DNA from: an uncultured Spirochaetia bacterium
Lineage (GTDB): Bacteria; Spirochaetota; Spirochaetia; JABEVK01
Reading direction: 5' to 3'
NCBI GenBank assembly: GCA_937960645.1
Contig: CALGPJ010000013.1
Span: 1-36,720 of the forward strand
DNA: 36,720 nt
The position numbers and the translations under genes are program-made. Within the stretch, counting starts at the first letter, position 1. Each line of letters starts with the position of its first letter. This document shows, one piece after another, positions 1 to 9,930 of the stretch. The notes under the pieces were generated by a model, which saw only the letters and a list, made by a program, of their open reading frames with translations, was not told where the DNA came from and did not search any database.

Positions 1-1
1 G

Positions 2-349
2 TTTCGCAAGGACAAGTCGGAGTACGTGCGGGAGACCACGCGGTGGGCCCAGCGGCCGGATCGGATGATGGAAAGGGTGGCGGTGTACGTGGCGTGGCAC
101 AACCTGAACAAGCCCGTGCGGGTGCGGGACAAGAAGTTGAAACGGGTCACGCATGCCCAGCTGGCGGGGCTGAGTAAGAGCTGGGTAGAAGAGGAGTGGC
201 AGCGGCTGGGCAGGGAGCGGGTGTTCCCCAAGCGGGAGCCCTTGAGGGAGTTTCACCGGCGGGTGTGGAACCGCGAGGATGTGCTGTTACGCAAAGATGG
301 CAGCGATGTGTTTGGCCCCGCCGAGCCGCTGTGGCGGATGCGGGCGTAA
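2..349 (+). CDS. C-terminal fragment of a probable transposase (5' end outside window)
   Basis: The frame is open from base 2 to the TAA at 347-349, so this is the last ~115 residues of a longer gene; the GTG at 26 is internal. The piece is very basic. Its centre has a tyrosine-valine-alanine-tryptophan-histidine-asparagine segment followed by KPVRV and a threonine-containing QLAGLS segment. That layout resembles the tail of many DDE transposases, where a helix with a (Y/W)HN core precedes a conserved proline/arginine turn and an 'A-x-x-A-G-L' motif. No catalytic residues lie in the visible part and no terminal inverted repeat is recognisable downstream. Base composition is visibly richer in G and C at third positions than the neighbouring LysM gene, consistent with foreign origin. 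The family assignment is a resemblance only; it could be another basic DNA-binding protein. Confidence 0.5.
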   Translation, partial: FRKDKSEYVRETTRWAQRPDRMMERVAVYVAWHNLNKPVRVRDKKLKRVTHAQLAGLSKSWVEEEWQRLGRERVFPKREPLREFHRRVWNREDVLLRKDGSDVFGPAEPLWRMRA

Positions 350-432
350 AAAAAGAGGGGGAGAGCCACCGCGATGGGGCACAGGCATCGAGGGTGCAAT
401 TGCCGCGGCACTAGACTATTGATTACAGCTAC

Positions 433-1209
433 CTACGGGTAATACAGGTCGTTGGTAAGAACACGTTCGCTGGTATAAATAAAAAACAACAAACTCCCCG
501 GGGGATCGCGCGCCAATTTTCCCAAGACATCTCCCCTGTCGATGCGCTGCCCTGGGCTGACCTGGGCGGAAGACCAACCGGCATACCCAAAAATCATCCC
601 GGATTCCGATTCGATCAGGATCAAATTTCCCAGACCGCTGAACACGTCGCGATACACTACCCTCCCCTTTTCTACGGCACGGAACTCCTGACCTGGGGAT
701 CGGAACAAAAGGCCACTGACCGGCCGGTTGACCGGCACCGGACGATTTCCTAAAGGGAAAATTTCCAACTTCACAATTTTGACGCGTGGGGAGTCTCTTT
801 GGTGTGTTTCCGAGATGGAAGCCGCCTGATTCGGTACGATGAGTTTTTGTCCTATTCGAATTCTTGAGGTGTGGTCCAAACCATTTCTCTGTCGCAATGT
901 TTCGACACTGACCTGATACCGTCGGGCCAAAGAAAACAGGGTATCCCCGGGTTGAATTTCGACAACACGTTCGTCTGCGGTAGTCACGGGGGGTTTGTGT
1001 TCGGAAATCCGTAACCGCTGACCCGCGCGCAACATCCGAGGATCGTCCAGATTGTTCTGACCGAGGATTTGATCCACGGGAACACCGTAGCGTCTGGCGA
1101 TTCCATAAACGGTCTCGCCAGGTTGAACCACGTGTTCCACAGTTTGACCATGTAAAATTGCCGGAAACAAAAAGGACAGAGCGAGCAGGAGGAAAATCCC
1201 CATACTCAC
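433..1209 (-). CDS. Exported LysM protein with degenerate LytM/M23 domain
   Basis: A 258-residue exported protein. A signal peptide (about residues 1-22, ending HGQ) is followed by two LysM peptidoglycan-binding domains (about 25-68 and 82-126), each starting with the typical V-x-PGET/PGDT turn. The C-terminal ~95 residues follow the beta-sheet pattern of LytM/M23 endopeptidases (AVEKGRVVY, a GLGN turn, SPGQRIDRGDVLGKL). However, the zinc ligands are gone: the usual H-x3-D is absent and the usual HLHF is replaced by SLLFFIY. It is therefore probably a non-enzymatic regulator or anchor at the cell wall, as for EnvC/NlpD-type proteins, which activate amidases. GTG at 1209 and ATG at 1203 are both possible starts. 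It follows the giant Ig-repeat gene by 19 bases on the same strand and is probably co-transcribed with it. Confidence 0.8.
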   Translation of the reverse strand: MSMGIFLLLALSFLFPAILHGQTVEHVVQPGETVYGIARRYGVPVDQILGQNNLDDPRMLRAGQRLRISEHKPPVTTADERVVEIQPGDTLFSLARRYQVSVETLRQRNGLDHTSRIRIGQKLIVPNQAASISETHQRDSPRVKIVKLEIFPLGNRPVPVNRPVSGLLFRSPGQEFRAVEKGRVVYRDVFSGLGNLILIESESGMIFGYAGWSSAQVSPGQRIDRGDVLGKLARDPPGSLLFFIYTSERVLTNDLYYP

Positions 1210-1228
1210 TCTATCGGCAGTACTGTTT

Positions 1229-4200
1229 TTAACGTTGATCCCGAATTTGATTCCAGAGGTTGAACCTCGCCCCCAGACTAAACTTGCTGATCACTGTGGG
1301 ACTGAGATCGGAGCTGATGATCCAGCCCGAGTATTCACCATAGATTCCCAGGCTGTTGAAGAAGGCGAATCTCTTGTTCTTGATCTGGATAAATTCCACC
1401 TGACCCAGGAAACTCGTCAACAACACCCCGCTACCAAAGGCCGCAATATTGGAAGGATCCTGGGTGAAGTAGGTGAAATTCGCCCCGATCAAGGCGCTGG
1501 TGCTGAAAGCTTCGGCATCCGGTCCAAAGATACTTTCCCACTCCAGACTGAACACCTTGGCCATCAGTTTCACCCCGTGCGCATAGCCATAGAAGCGGGA
1601 ATTTTCCTCGCTTTTTGCGATAAAGCCCGTCTGGGCCTGAAGACGGACTGCTTCCTGGAAGAAGAAGAAACCAAGACCAGCGCTCCACAAGGTAGCTCCC
1701 AAACCATAACCATCCACGTAGAGTCCATCGATGAAGCTGGGCGGGGTGTAGCGTCCTCGATTGAGCATGACCTGAACTGCAGTGAGTTTGCTCTCGTCCA
1801 TGGCAGTCCCCGCCAGGCGAATGACCTCGTTGAAGCTTCCTTCCGCCTGATCGGGCACGAGGATTTCAACCCTCGGTGCGACTGTATCGGTAAACAGAAT
1901 CATTCGGCTTGTCGTGACACTACCATCGGCAAATCCGGTACGGATCAGTACGGTGATGGGCCCCTGGCTAAACGTATGCGTTTGCAAGCGGTAACGCCAT
2001 TCACGATCCCCCTTGACAAGTCCCGATCCCTCGGTAACCCGAGCTTCCCATTGCTCGACCTTTTCGAAGGTCATGCCATTGTTCAAGCTCACTTCGATGT
2101 TGATCGGTTGCCTTCGGATTTCCTCCAGGGTAAGCTGGAATTCACCGTAACGCGGCGCGGCAGGCACACCGCCCTCTGTTGCGGCAGCTTCCGCGGAGGG
2201 GGTTTCGAGCGGCTCGGTGTAGTACCCGACGAAACCTGTCAGGTAAGGTCGATTCGAAATGAAATCTCCATGCTTGTGGCTTGTCACTCGGATCCAGGGC
2301 CCCTGAAGCATGTATTCGATCTGCCGGGGAAGACTGGTCACCTTTTTATTATCGATTTGGATTTCGACCTGAAGGTTGAGGGTTTGGGTCTTACCGGGCT
2401 TGCGTGAGTCGGCCGTGAGCAGGGGAATGATATCGGAGGCTAACACCGTACCGTTGAAGTACCCCTCGGTGCTGACATCGATGGTGGAAATGATTCGGCC
2501 ATTGATCAGGACCACGGCCTTCTCCGGTATCTGGCGTGCAAACACGCGGCCATTGATGGCGATGGGACCACTGATCTGCTGTCCCAGGGCCGGAAAACTC
2601 ACTTCCACCTTATCGGCCACGGCTTGTTCCATTACCTGTACATTCCGAGTCACGAGGGTGACATTCCCGGCATCGTCAATGGCCTCGAGACTCATGTTGT
2701 ACCAACCGGGCTGAAGGCCACTGATGTCTACCTGACTTGTCAAACCGGCCCCGCTCAGGGGAAAATCGCCGGTCAACGGCGGCCGTACCGCGCCGATGGG
2801 CCGAATACTGTAACGCAGACTGCGGAGAATCATGTTATCTTCGGCCCGTCCTTCAAAGACCAGATTTCCGATCACCTGATCTCCATCGACAGGACTCGTC
2901 AAATTGACATGCGGCTTCGTATTGTCGACAGAGAACAATACGTTGTAATCTGCGGAAGCCCCGGTCTTGTCGAAGGCGCGAATCAACAGGGTGTAGATTC
3001 CATCCTGAATCAAACTGGTATCGAGGTCGTAAGACCAGGTTTCCTGCCCCTTCATTTTGAAGAAGGTGTTTCCGTTATCGATACTGATAAACACCGACTC
3101 GACACCGTTGGGGTCCTCACTTTTCCCTTGAAGATTCACCTTGCCCCGCTGTGTGACCCGCACATCAGGTGCGGTTAACTGGCTGGTCGGACCAGATCTT
3201 GACACGGTGAAATTTCGTTTGATGATTTCACTCTTGGTGCCGTTGATATCCTCAGCGTAGACCTCGACGAAGTGGTCGGTGTCTTTGATGTCGTTCAGAG
3301 AGATGGGCAGGGAGAAAGAATTCCCGCCCTCCAACTTGGTGAAGCTGCCCTGACCGTTCAATCGCACGTACACTGCCCCGACACCGTCATCGTCGATGAC
3401 CAGACCGCTGATGGCAAAATCGCTGCGCAGAATTTCTTTTTCTGCAGGAATTTGCATATTCACGACAGGAATATCCTTTTGCCTGTCGACAGTAAACTTG
3501 ACCTCCTGCACATTGGTGACCCCGCTCGCCGTGGTGATACGGAATCGATAAACATCCGGCATGGGGTTCTTGGAAAAATCGATGAACCTTTGGAATATGG
3601 CGCTGAACTCCATCGGCTCCCAGTTTCTGTTATCCTCGCTGTATTCCAACTTGAGAATAGGAGCCTGAGATTGCAGACGTCCCACGACCAGGGTTTTACC
3701 ATCGACAGCGACTCCCTGCGGAGGCGCCAGGATCGTCAATTGTGCCCCGGCGGTGCTCTTGAAAACGGGTTGGTAAACGAGACGGGCATTTCCCGAGGAA
3801 TCCGTCGCCCGAATCCTTAAAAGAAGGTCCCCATCGGGAATGTTGGCGAGTGGGATTTGGGAATTGACCAGGCGGTTGGCCGGGTTGAAGCCGGGCACGA
3901 CTTTGAAGTCTTCCTGATTGAGTGCATACTCTAAGGTTTGGATTCCGCCGGCATCCGCCAGTTCCAGGCTCAGGCCCAGGGTGGTGGCGTTCCAACTGCT
4001 AATTTCGGGGTTCTTCAGGGTAACTGCCGGCCCCTCCAGATCCGTCACGAAGGTATAAGTTCCCAGGTTCGCACCCGTGTTCGCCACGAGTCGGACACTC
4101 CGGGCGATGCCGGGGGTCGAGCCGGTTTTGACCTTGACGAGGGTCACCGTTCCCAGGGGAAGCACCTCGGTGGTAACGACCTGCGTGGCAGGCTGCAAGC

Positions 4201-6043
4201 TAACAGATGCGATTTCGCCAGGGACAACTATTTGGAAGGGATGGTTTTCCGTAACGATCATGCGTTCGTTGTTCCCCAACCCCTGGCTGAACAGGGGTTC
4301 TGTCCCCTCTCCTACCGAGGGATCCTCACGAAGAATAAAAATAGAGTAAGGAACCTCACTGCCCACACTGCCGCGGACACTGAGGTTGATGGTCAAGGGT
4401 CCCTTGAGATTGACGTTTCCGGTGTTGGGCCGCACGATGTCCGAAAGCGGTATTTCAAACCGATAAGCCTCTCCTTCTTTTCGGGCACTCACCCGGCCGC
4501 CGCGGCCGCCGGACACGGTATAGATCACTTCTCCCAGGCGGGCATCATCGGTGAGGATCCGGCCGGTGAACGAGGGTGGCCGGGCGTTCTGGCCCTCTGC
4601 CGGAAGGAACATACCGGGCTGATAGGGTTCGTTGCGTGCCGTATTTCCGCTTCCAAACGTGAAAGCGAAGCTCGACACATCCCAAACGGGGGGCTTGGGA
4701 GCCGTCTCGATATCCAACCGTACAGGCGTTGAATCGATGCCCTTCGCATCCTTTGCCGTCAGCGTGATTTTTCTCTTACCCGGGGGCAGGTTGGCGAGCT
4801 CGATCAAAAAAGCCCCCTTGGATTCCACCTCGCCACTGGGTCCGCCTTCGACAGTGTAGACGATTTTCGCGACCCCATCGGGATCACGAGCAAACCCCAC
4901 AATGCGAATCGGATACCCCGGGTCGCTGATCACCGAGGCGGTGAGGGTCGGCCGATCAGCCTCGAGACTCAGGGTAAAGAAATGTTCGAAACTCTTGACG
5001 TTTCCGATTTTATCCTCGATTTGAAAACGAATCCTTTTTCGTCCATTCTGATTCACGTACGTTAGGGGCACATGGAAAAACGGATTACCTGGAACCAATT
5101 CGAGCTCTCCGCGTACGTTGCCCTCCGCTTCCCAGCTCACCTTTTGAATACCGACCTGGTCGTTGACAGCTCCGATCACACTGACAAACCCGGGCAGGTT
5201 CTCCTCGGTCTTGGGTTCAAAAAATTCGATGGTAGGCGGGGTATTGTCGACAAAGTATAGAAAGCTATCATTACCGACGTTTCCGAGGGGGTTGACGCTT
5301 CGAAACCACAGGATGTTGGGACCGTCCTGCTGCTTTGTCGTGTCGATTTCGTAATCGAAGCGGAACACTCCCTGGTCATTGACCTTGCTAAAGGAGACCT
5401 CCCGGTAATTTTCCTGTCCCCCCTCGCTGACCAAAAACCGCTGAATACCGTTGGGTTCCAAAATGGTCCCCTGAATCCGAAATCTTCCCTTGACCAGGGC
5501 ACCGGTAGGATGGCTTTCCACCCTGGCTACGGGCTTTTTTTGATCCAGGTGAAAGGATACCTCACTCCAGGGACTTTGCTTGCCATTCGTGTCCGTTGCC
5601 CTGGCCCTGACTTTGTAGACCCCGTCGGGCAGGTTTTCCAGGTTAAAAAAGTAGCTCCAATAGCGCTGGCCATTGGCTTTCAACACTTCCCCATCGTCGC
5701 CGAGTTGAACCTCGACAAAGTCGATCGCGTCGTCATCGACGGCCGTCCCGACCACGTTGATATTGCCGGTGGAGCGGGCGCCCGGTAGTGGACTCCCGAT
5801 CCTGATGGAGGGTATGTCGGATTGCGGATCGACCTTGAAATTGATGGGACCGGCAATCGATACGTTTCCAGCACCGTCTTTTGCCCTCAGGACCAGGTTA
5901 TATGTGTCCGGCTTGAGTTGGGAAATATCAAAGTCGTAGTGCCAGTTCTCCAGTCCATTGACATTTTTCCATTCTTCCTTTTGCCCTCCGGCAAACACGA
6001 GGGTAGCCGGCATCAGGAGGATCATCAAAACTGTTTTTTTCAT
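1229..6043 (-). CDS. Giant secreted Ig-repeat protein with C-terminal beta-barrel-like domain
   Basis: A 1604-residue protein with an N-terminal signal peptide (KK, hydrophobic core, ending VFAG at ~19). Nearly the whole length is a chain of bacterial Ig/Fn3-like domains of ~90-100 residues with the recurring pattern 'P-x-(I/V) ... G-x-(A/V)-x-D-D-x-(G/A)-(I/V) ... W-x-Y-x-(F/L)-(D/N) ... DG-x-Y-x-(L/V)-x-x-R-A-x-D'. From about residue 1431 to the end the sequence changes to alternating aromatic/hydrophobic strands (GLGFFFF, ALIGANFTYF, FSLGARFNLW) and ends in a short charged tail, as expected for a small outer-membrane beta-barrel. The first Ig unit (about 20-76) lacks its first half and the last (about 1386-1430) lacks its second half. 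The start is supported by GGAG upstream and a TTGACA-N18-TAAAAT promoter. It is probably a surface-exposed or periplasm-spanning structural or adhesive protein; the exact function is unknown. Confidence 0.8.
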   Translation of the reverse strand: MKKTVLMILLMPATLVFAGGQKEEWKNVNGLENWHYDFDISQLKPDTYNLVLRAKDGAGNVSIAGPINFKVDPQSDIPSIRIGSPLPGARSTGNINVVGTAVDDDAIDFVEVQLGDDGEVLKANGQRYWSYFFNLENLPDGVYKVRARATDTNGKQSPWSEVSFHLDQKKPVARVESHPTGALVKGRFRIQGTILEPNGIQRFLVSEGGQENYREVSFSKVNDQGVFRFDYEIDTTKQQDGPNILWFRSVNPLGNVGNDSFLYFVDNTPPTIEFFEPKTEENLPGFVSVIGAVNDQVGIQKVSWEAEGNVRGELELVPGNPFFHVPLTYVNQNGRKRIRFQIEDKIGNVKSFEHFFTLSLEADRPTLTASVISDPGYPIRIVGFARDPDGVAKIVYTVEGGPSGEVESKGAFLIELANLPPGKRKITLTAKDAKGIDSTPVRLDIETAPKPPVWDVSSFAFTFGSGNTARNEPYQPGMFLPAEGQNARPPSFTGRILTDDARLGEVIYTVSGGRGGRVSARKEGEAYRFEIPLSDIVRPNTGNVNLKGPLTINLSVRGSVGSEVPYSIFILREDPSVGEGTEPLFSQGLGNNERMIVTENHPFQIVVPGEIASVSLQPATQVVTTEVLPLGTVTLVKVKTGSTPGIARSVRLVANTGANLGTYTFVTDLEGPAVTLKNPEISSWNATTLGLSLELADAGGIQTLEYALNQEDFKVVPGFNPANRLVNSQIPLANIPDGDLLLRIRATDSSGNARLVYQPVFKSTAGAQLTILAPPQGVAVDGKTLVVGRLQSQAPILKLEYSEDNRNWEPMEFSAIFQRFIDFSKNPMPDVYRFRITTASGVTNVQEVKFTVDRQKDIPVVNMQIPAEKEILRSDFAISGLVIDDDGVGAVYVRLNGQGSFTKLEGGNSFSLPISLNDIKDTDHFVEVYAEDINGTKSEIIKRNFTVSRSGPTSQLTAPDVRVTQRGKVNLQGKSEDPNGVESVFISIDNGNTFFKMKGQETWSYDLDTSLIQDGIYTLLIRAFDKTGASADYNVLFSVDNTKPHVNLTSPVDGDQVIGNLVFEGRAEDNMILRSLRYSIRPIGAVRPPLTGDFPLSGAGLTSQVDISGLQPGWYNMSLEAIDDAGNVTLVTRNVQVMEQAVADKVEVSFPALGQQISGPIAINGRVFARQIPEKAVVLINGRIISTIDVSTEGYFNGTVLASDIIPLLTADSRKPGKTQTLNLQVEIQIDNKKVTSLPRQIEYMLQGPWIRVTSHKHGDFISNRPYLTGFVGYYTEPLETPSAEAAATEGGVPAAPRYGEFQLTLEEIRRQPINIEVSLNNGMTFEKVEQWEARVTEGSGLVKGDREWRYRLQTHTFSQGPITVLIRTGFADGSVTTSRMILFTDTVAPRVEILVPDQAEGSFNEVIRLAGTAMDESKLTAVQVMLNRGRYTPPSFIDGLYVDGYGLGATLWSAGLGFFFFQEAVRLQAQTGFIAKSEENSRFYGYAHGVKLMAKVFSLEWESIFGPDAEAFSTSALIGANFTYFTQDPSNIAAFGSGVLLTSFLGQVEFIQIKNKRFAFFNSLGIYGEYSGWIISSDLSPTVISKFSLGARFNLWNQIRDQR

Positions 6044-6061
6044 AAGTTTCTCCTACTCCGT

Positions 6062-6091
6062 ATTTTAGTATCAATTAGAGATTTTTGTCAA
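6062..6091 (-). promoter_or_regulatory. Promoter of the Ig-repeat gene
   Basis: On the minus strand TTGACA (6091-6086) and TAAAAT (6067-6062) are separated by 18 bases. The start codon follows 18 bases after the -10, with a GGAG Shine-Dalgarno between them. Predicted leader is about 11 bases. Confidence 0.6.
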
Positions 6092-6111
6092 TTTTAATTT
6101 GTTTGAGAGGC

Positions 6112-6158
6112 AAAAAAATCAGGATCATGATCTTTTATCGGTAAAATAACGACCGATA
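6112..6158 (-). terminator. Possible terminator downstream of ilvD
   Basis: In the 169-base gap between ilvD and the Ig-repeat gene there is a perfect 7-bp inverted repeat, TATCGGT / ACCGATA (6158-6152 and 6142-6136), with a 9-base loop. On the minus strand it is followed, after about 17 bases containing a short ATCA/TGAT stem, by a run of seven T (6118-6112). The T-run is not directly against the long stem, so efficiency is uncertain. The rest of the gap holds a GC-rich imperfect inverted repeat (AGGCT ... AGCCT, 6184-6219) that overlaps the ilvD stop codon. Confidence 0.4.
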
Positions 6159-6212
6159 TCGAAGAGTTTTCTCGATCGCAGATAGGCTCCGGGGCCCGAT
6201 TCGGATCCCGGA

Positions 6213-7889
6213 CTAGCCTGAGGTCACTGCCCCATGACTGGCATCGACGCAAAGTTTGGCAAATTTTGCCAGGGCACCGGTATGATAGCCCGTATCCCGA
6301 GGTTTCCAGTCCCGAAGCCGCTGCTGGATTTCGGCGGGAGTCAGATGGACTTCGAGGGTCTTCCGAGACAAAGAGATGGTGATGGTGTCGCCATCCCTCA
6401 AGGCAGCGATCGGCCCACCCGTCTGAGCCTCGGGGGTGATGTGGCCGACGATCATACCATGGCTTCCACCGCTGAAACGGCCGTCGGTGATCAGGGCCAC
6501 GTCCCTGGAAAGCCCTGCCCCGGCGATGGCGGCCGTGGGACTGAGCATCTCCCGCATGCCAGGGCCGCCCTTGGGACCTTCGTATCGGATGACGACCACG
6601 TCGCCCTTGACAACCTTTCCCTGGAGAATGGCGTCGAGGGCCTCGTATTCGCTTTCGTAGACCTTTGCCGGGCCCGTGTGCTCGACCACGCTCAGGCCGC
6701 AGGTCTTGAGCACGGCACCCTCGGGAGCGAGGTTGCCCTTCAAAATACAGAAGGGACCGGTTTTTTTCTGCGGTGATTCGAAGGGATAAATCACGTCGGG
6801 GATGCTGGGAGATCGGGAAACATCCCGAAGGTTTTCCGCAACGGTTTTGCCGGTCACCGTCAAACAGTCGCCGTGGAGGAGCCCCTCTTCCAGAAGAATC
6901 TTCATGACCACGGGAACACCGCCGGCGCGATGGAGGTCCTCCATGACGTACCGCCCTGCCGGCTTCATGTCGGTCAGGGTGGGCGTCGTGTCGTGGAAAT
7001 TATTGAAATCATCGATCGACAGGGGCACCTCGGCCTCATGAGCCAAAGCAAGGAGATGCAAGACAGCATTGGTGCTTCCCCCCAGGGCCATCACGACCCG
7101 AATGGCGTTTTCGAAGGCCTGGCGGGTCATGATATGACGGGGCAGGATGTTGTTTTGGATGCAATGCATCAGGGCCCGGGCGCTGTCGATCATGTGCTGT
7201 TTTTTGGCGGGTTCGACCGCCGGAATCGAGGCACTGCCGGGTAGGCTCATTCCGAGCGCTTCCACCGCGCTGGCCATGGTGTTGGCGGTGTACATTCCGC
7301 CACAGGCCCCCGGCCCCGGGCAGGCAGCACATTCGATATCGTGAAGCTCCTTCTCGTCGATCAGCCCCTTGGAATAGGCGCCAACCGCCTCGAAGGCACT
7401 GACGATATCGACGGCCTTACCCCGGTGCATTCCTGCCTTGATCGTCCCACCATAGCAAAAAATGCTCGGTATGTTCAGCCGGGCCATGGGCATCACAGTT
7501 CCGGGAATGGTCTTGTCGCACCCACCGATGCCCAAAAGGGCATCCATTTGATGCCCATGAACCACCAATTCAATGACGTCGCTGATCCAATCGCGGCTGA
7601 CAAGGCTGGCCTTCATTCCTTCATGGCCCATGGCCTGCCCGTCGGTAACCAGGAAGGTGTTGAACTTCATTGGCTTGCCGCCTTCCCCCTCCAGAGCCTG
7701 CTTGGCGATGGCGGCGAGCTCGTCGTGATGGATGTTGCACGGCGATACCTCGGCCCCGGCGCTGGCAATACCCACCAGAGGCTTCTCGAAGTCCTCGTCC
7801 TGGAAACCGATGGCCCGAAGCATGGCCCTGTTGGGACTCCGCTCGAGTCCACCCGTCATGTTTTTGCTGCGCCGATTATAGCCGTTCAT
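6213..7889 (-). CDS. ilvD: Dihydroxy-acid dehydratase
   Basis: A 558-residue IlvD, the standard length. It removes water from 2,3-dihydroxy-isovalerate or -methylvalerate to give the 2-keto acids that become valine, leucine and isoleucine. The three cysteines expected to hold the iron-sulfur cluster are in place: C51, C124 in GGCDKTIPG, and C196 in [15 protein letters not shown]. The C-terminal GRFSGGSHG segment of the family is present. Its ATG overlaps the leuD stop codon by four bases (ATGA, 7886-7889), so translation is probably coupled. It is the last gene of the ilvB-ilvN-leuC-leuD-ilvD operon. The enzyme is cytoplasmic and typically oxygen-sensitive if it carries a 4Fe-4S cluster. Annotation is secure. 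Confidence 0.97.
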   Translation of the reverse strand: MNGYNRRSKNMTGGLERSPNRAMLRAIGFQDEDFEKPLVGIASAGAEVSPCNIHHDELAAIAKQALEGEGGKPMKFNTFLVTDGQAMGHEGMKASLVSRDWISDVIELVVHGHQMDALLGIGGCDKTIPGTVMPMARLNIPSIFCYGGTIKAGMHRGKAVDIVSAFEAVGAYSKGLIDEKELHDIECAACPGPGACGGMYTANTMASAVEALGMSLPGSASIPAVEPAKKQHMIDSARALMHCIQNNILPRHIMTRQAFENAIRVVMALGGSTNAVLHLLALAHEAEVPLSIDDFNNFHDTTPTLTDMKPAGRYVMEDLHRAGGVPVVMKILLEEGLLHGDCLTVTGKTVAENLRDVSRSPSIPDVIYPFESPQKKTGPFCILKGNLAPEGAVLKTCGLSVVEHTGPAKVYESEYEALDAILQGKVVKGDVVVIRYEGPKGGPGMREMLSPTAAIAGAGLSRDVALITDGRFSGGSHGMIVGHITPEAQTGGPIAALRDGDTITISLSRKTLEVHLTPAEIQQRLRDWKPRDTGYHTGALAKFAKLCVDASHGAVTSG

Positions 7890-8497
7890 GCCACGAACCC
7901 CTTGATGTAGGCCAGGTTTCGATACACTTCTTCGATCTTTTCCTTGTTCTGAAGAAGGGCGGCCGTCGTGTCCCAGGTTCCCTCGGCCAGACTTTTGCGG
8001 AAGCTCTCGTTGATTTCCAGATAAAAGTTCTCTTCGGGGGTGCGTACCTGTTTGTTGACGAGGTCGATCTGGATCTCCGTGCCCGGGTTTTCCTGAACGA
8101 GCTGGGCCAGGGACTCGACGTCTTCTTTGTTGAGGCTCACACAGGGAATGCCGATCGAGGTGCAGTTACCGATGAAGATCTCGGCAAAACTTTCCCCAAT
8201 GATGGCCTCGATCCCGTATTTTTGCAGGGCCTGGGGCGCATGCTCACGGCTGGAGCCACACCCGAAATTGCGCCCGGTGATCAAGATGCTGCCGCCGCGA
8301 TATCGAGGATCGTCGAAGGGATGCCCCTTGGAACTGCCGTCCTCGTGGAAACGGGCATCGTAAAAAGCGTAATTTCCCAGACCGTCGAAGGTCACGGTCT
8401 TCATGAAACGTGCCGGGATGATCCGATCTGTGTCGATATCGTTTTCCATGACAGGAATTCCGGTTCCCTTGATAAGATCTTTTTTCGGTAAGCTCAT
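7886..8497 (-). CDS. leuD: 3-isopropylmalate dehydratase small subunit
   Basis: A 203-residue swivel-domain subunit of isopropylmalate isomerase, which with LeuC converts 2-isopropylmalate to 3-isopropylmalate in leucine synthesis. The diagnostic segment GRNFGCGSSREHAPQAL is complete, and the N-terminal D-T-D-R-I-I-P-A-R segment is present. It begins 9 bases after leuC with a GGGGG Shine-Dalgarno-like stretch and ends inside the ilvD start codon (ATGA overlap). The length and LeuC pairing fit leucine biosynthesis rather than homoaconitase, although small subunits alone cannot be separated with certainty. Confidence 0.95.
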   Translation of the reverse strand: MSLPKKDLIKGTGIPVMENDIDTDRIIPARFMKTVTFDGLGNYAFYDARFHEDGSSKGHPFDDPRYRGGSILITGRNFGCGSSREHAPQALQKYGIEAIIGESFAEIFIGNCTSIGIPCVSLNKEDVESLAQLVQENPGTEIQIDLVNKQVRTPEENFYLEINESFRKSLAEGTWDTTAALLQNKEKIEEVYRNLAYIKGFVA

Positions 8498-8506
8498 GGT
8501 TTCCCC

Positions 8507-9907
8507 CTAAAGATATTCGCGAACATCGACGACGCGTCCGTTGACCGCAGCAGCTGCCACCATGGCAGGGCTCATCAGCAGGGTTCGGCCCCGAGGCGAC
8601 CCTTGCCGTCCGATAAAATTCCTGTTCGAGCTGGAAGCGCTGATTTCATCGTCTTTGAGCTTGTCGGGGTTCATCGCCAGACACATGGAGCACCCCGCCC
8701 CCCGGAACTCGAAACCTGCCTCCTGAAAAATTCGGTCCAACCCCTCCTCCCTGGCCTGTCGTGCCACCTGTTTGGATCCGGGAACCACAAAGGCCCGCAC
8801 CCCGCTGGCAACCTTGCGCCCCTTGACAACCCGGGCCGCATCGCGGAGGTCGGATATCCTTCCATTGGTACAGCTGCCGATGAAGGCAACGTCGATTTTT
8901 TGCCCGAGGATGGGGGCGCCCTCCTTAAAATTCATGTGGGCGTAGGCCTTTTTGATCCCCTCGCGCTCGTGCTCCGGCGCGTCGGCGACGCGGGGCATGT
9001 TTTGGGTCACGCCGATGCCATGGCCGGGATTGATCCCCCAGGTCACCATGGGCTCGATGCTCGAGGCATCGAGTTCAAACCGGTCATCGTACTCGGCATC
9101 CGGCGGACTCGCGAGATCCTTCCAAAACTGAACGGCGCGGTCGAATTCGGCACCCTTGGGAGAATAGCGGCGTCCCTGCAAATAATCGAAGGTGGTCTGG
9201 TCGGGGTTCATGTACCCCACCCGAGCCCCGCCCTCGATGCTCATGTTGCAGATGGTCATCCGCTCTTCCATGGTCAGCCGGGATACGGTGGGTCCTGTGT
9301 ACTCGTAGGCGTACCCCAGACCGCCCTCTACGCCCAAATCGGCCATGATACGCAGGATGATATCCTTGGCAAAGACACCTTTCTGCAGCTCGCCTTTGAT
9401 ATAAATCTGGCGTACCTTGGGCCGGTTGATGGCCATGGTCTGGGTGGCGAGGACATCACGGATTTGGCTGGTCCCGATGCCGAAGGCAATGGCCCCAAAA
9501 GCGCCGTGGGTTGCGGTATGGCTGTCTCCACAGGCGATGGTCATGCCCGGCTGGGTCAGCCCCAACTCGGGCCCGATGATGTGCACGATGCCTTGATAAT
9601 CCGTGTCCAGGCTGAAAAATTCGATGCCGAACTCTTTCGTGTTTTTTTCCAGGGCCTGCATCATGGCTTCCGCAAGCGGGTCGCTGAAGGGGCGAGATTG
9701 GCTGGCAGTCGGGACGATGTGATCGACAGTCGCGAAGGTTCTCTCGGGATGCAACACTCCCAGCCCGCGCTCACGCAGCATTTGAAAGGCCTGAGGACTG
9801 GTGACCTCATGAATGAGGTGCAGCCCGATAAAAAGCTGGTCCTGACCGCTGGACAACCGGCCGACACAATGCATGTCCCAAACTTTGTTGAAAAGATTCT
9901 TCGCCAT
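8507..9907 (-). CDS. leuC: 3-isopropylmalate dehydratase large subunit
   Basis: A 466-residue aconitase-superfamily subunit of the long bacterial LeuC class, which carries the 4Fe-4S cluster. The cluster cysteines are visible in [12 protein letters not shown] and in the [13 protein letters not shown] segment (C-x-x-C). The N-terminal [20 protein letters not shown] segment binds substrate. A GAGGAG ribosome-binding site precedes the ATG. It sits between ilvN (23-base gap) and leuD (9-base gap). leuA and leuB, needed for the steps on either side, are not in this window. Confidence 0.96.
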   Translation of the reverse strand: MAKNLFNKVWDMHCVGRLSSGQDQLFIGLHLIHEVTSPQAFQMLRERGLGVLHPERTFATVDHIVPTASQSRPFSDPLAEAMMQALEKNTKEFGIEFFSLDTDYQGIVHIIGPELGLTQPGMTIACGDSHTATHGAFGAIAFGIGTSQIRDVLATQTMAINRPKVRQIYIKGELQKGVFAKDIILRIMADLGVEGGLGYAYEYTGPTVSRLTMEERMTICNMSIEGGARVGYMNPDQTTFDYLQGRRYSPKGAEFDRAVQFWKDLASPPDAEYDDRFELDASSIEPMVTWGINPGHGIGVTQNMPRVADAPEHEREGIKKAYAHMNFKEGAPILGQKIDVAFIGSCTNGRISDLRDAARVVKGRKVASGVRAFVVPGSKQVARQAREEGLDRIFQEAGFEFRGAGCSMCLAMNPDKLKDDEISASSSNRNFIGRQGSPRGRTLLMSPAMVAAAAVNGRVVDVREYL

Positions 9908-9930
9908 AACTCCTCTTTTGGGTGTTTCCC

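Noticed and set aside
1235-2407. A 390-codon plus-strand open frame opposite the Ig-repeat gene
   Set aside because: It is antisense to well-patterned Ig repeats, has no recognisable domain, signal or ribosome-binding site, and is a by-product of GC-rich codon use.
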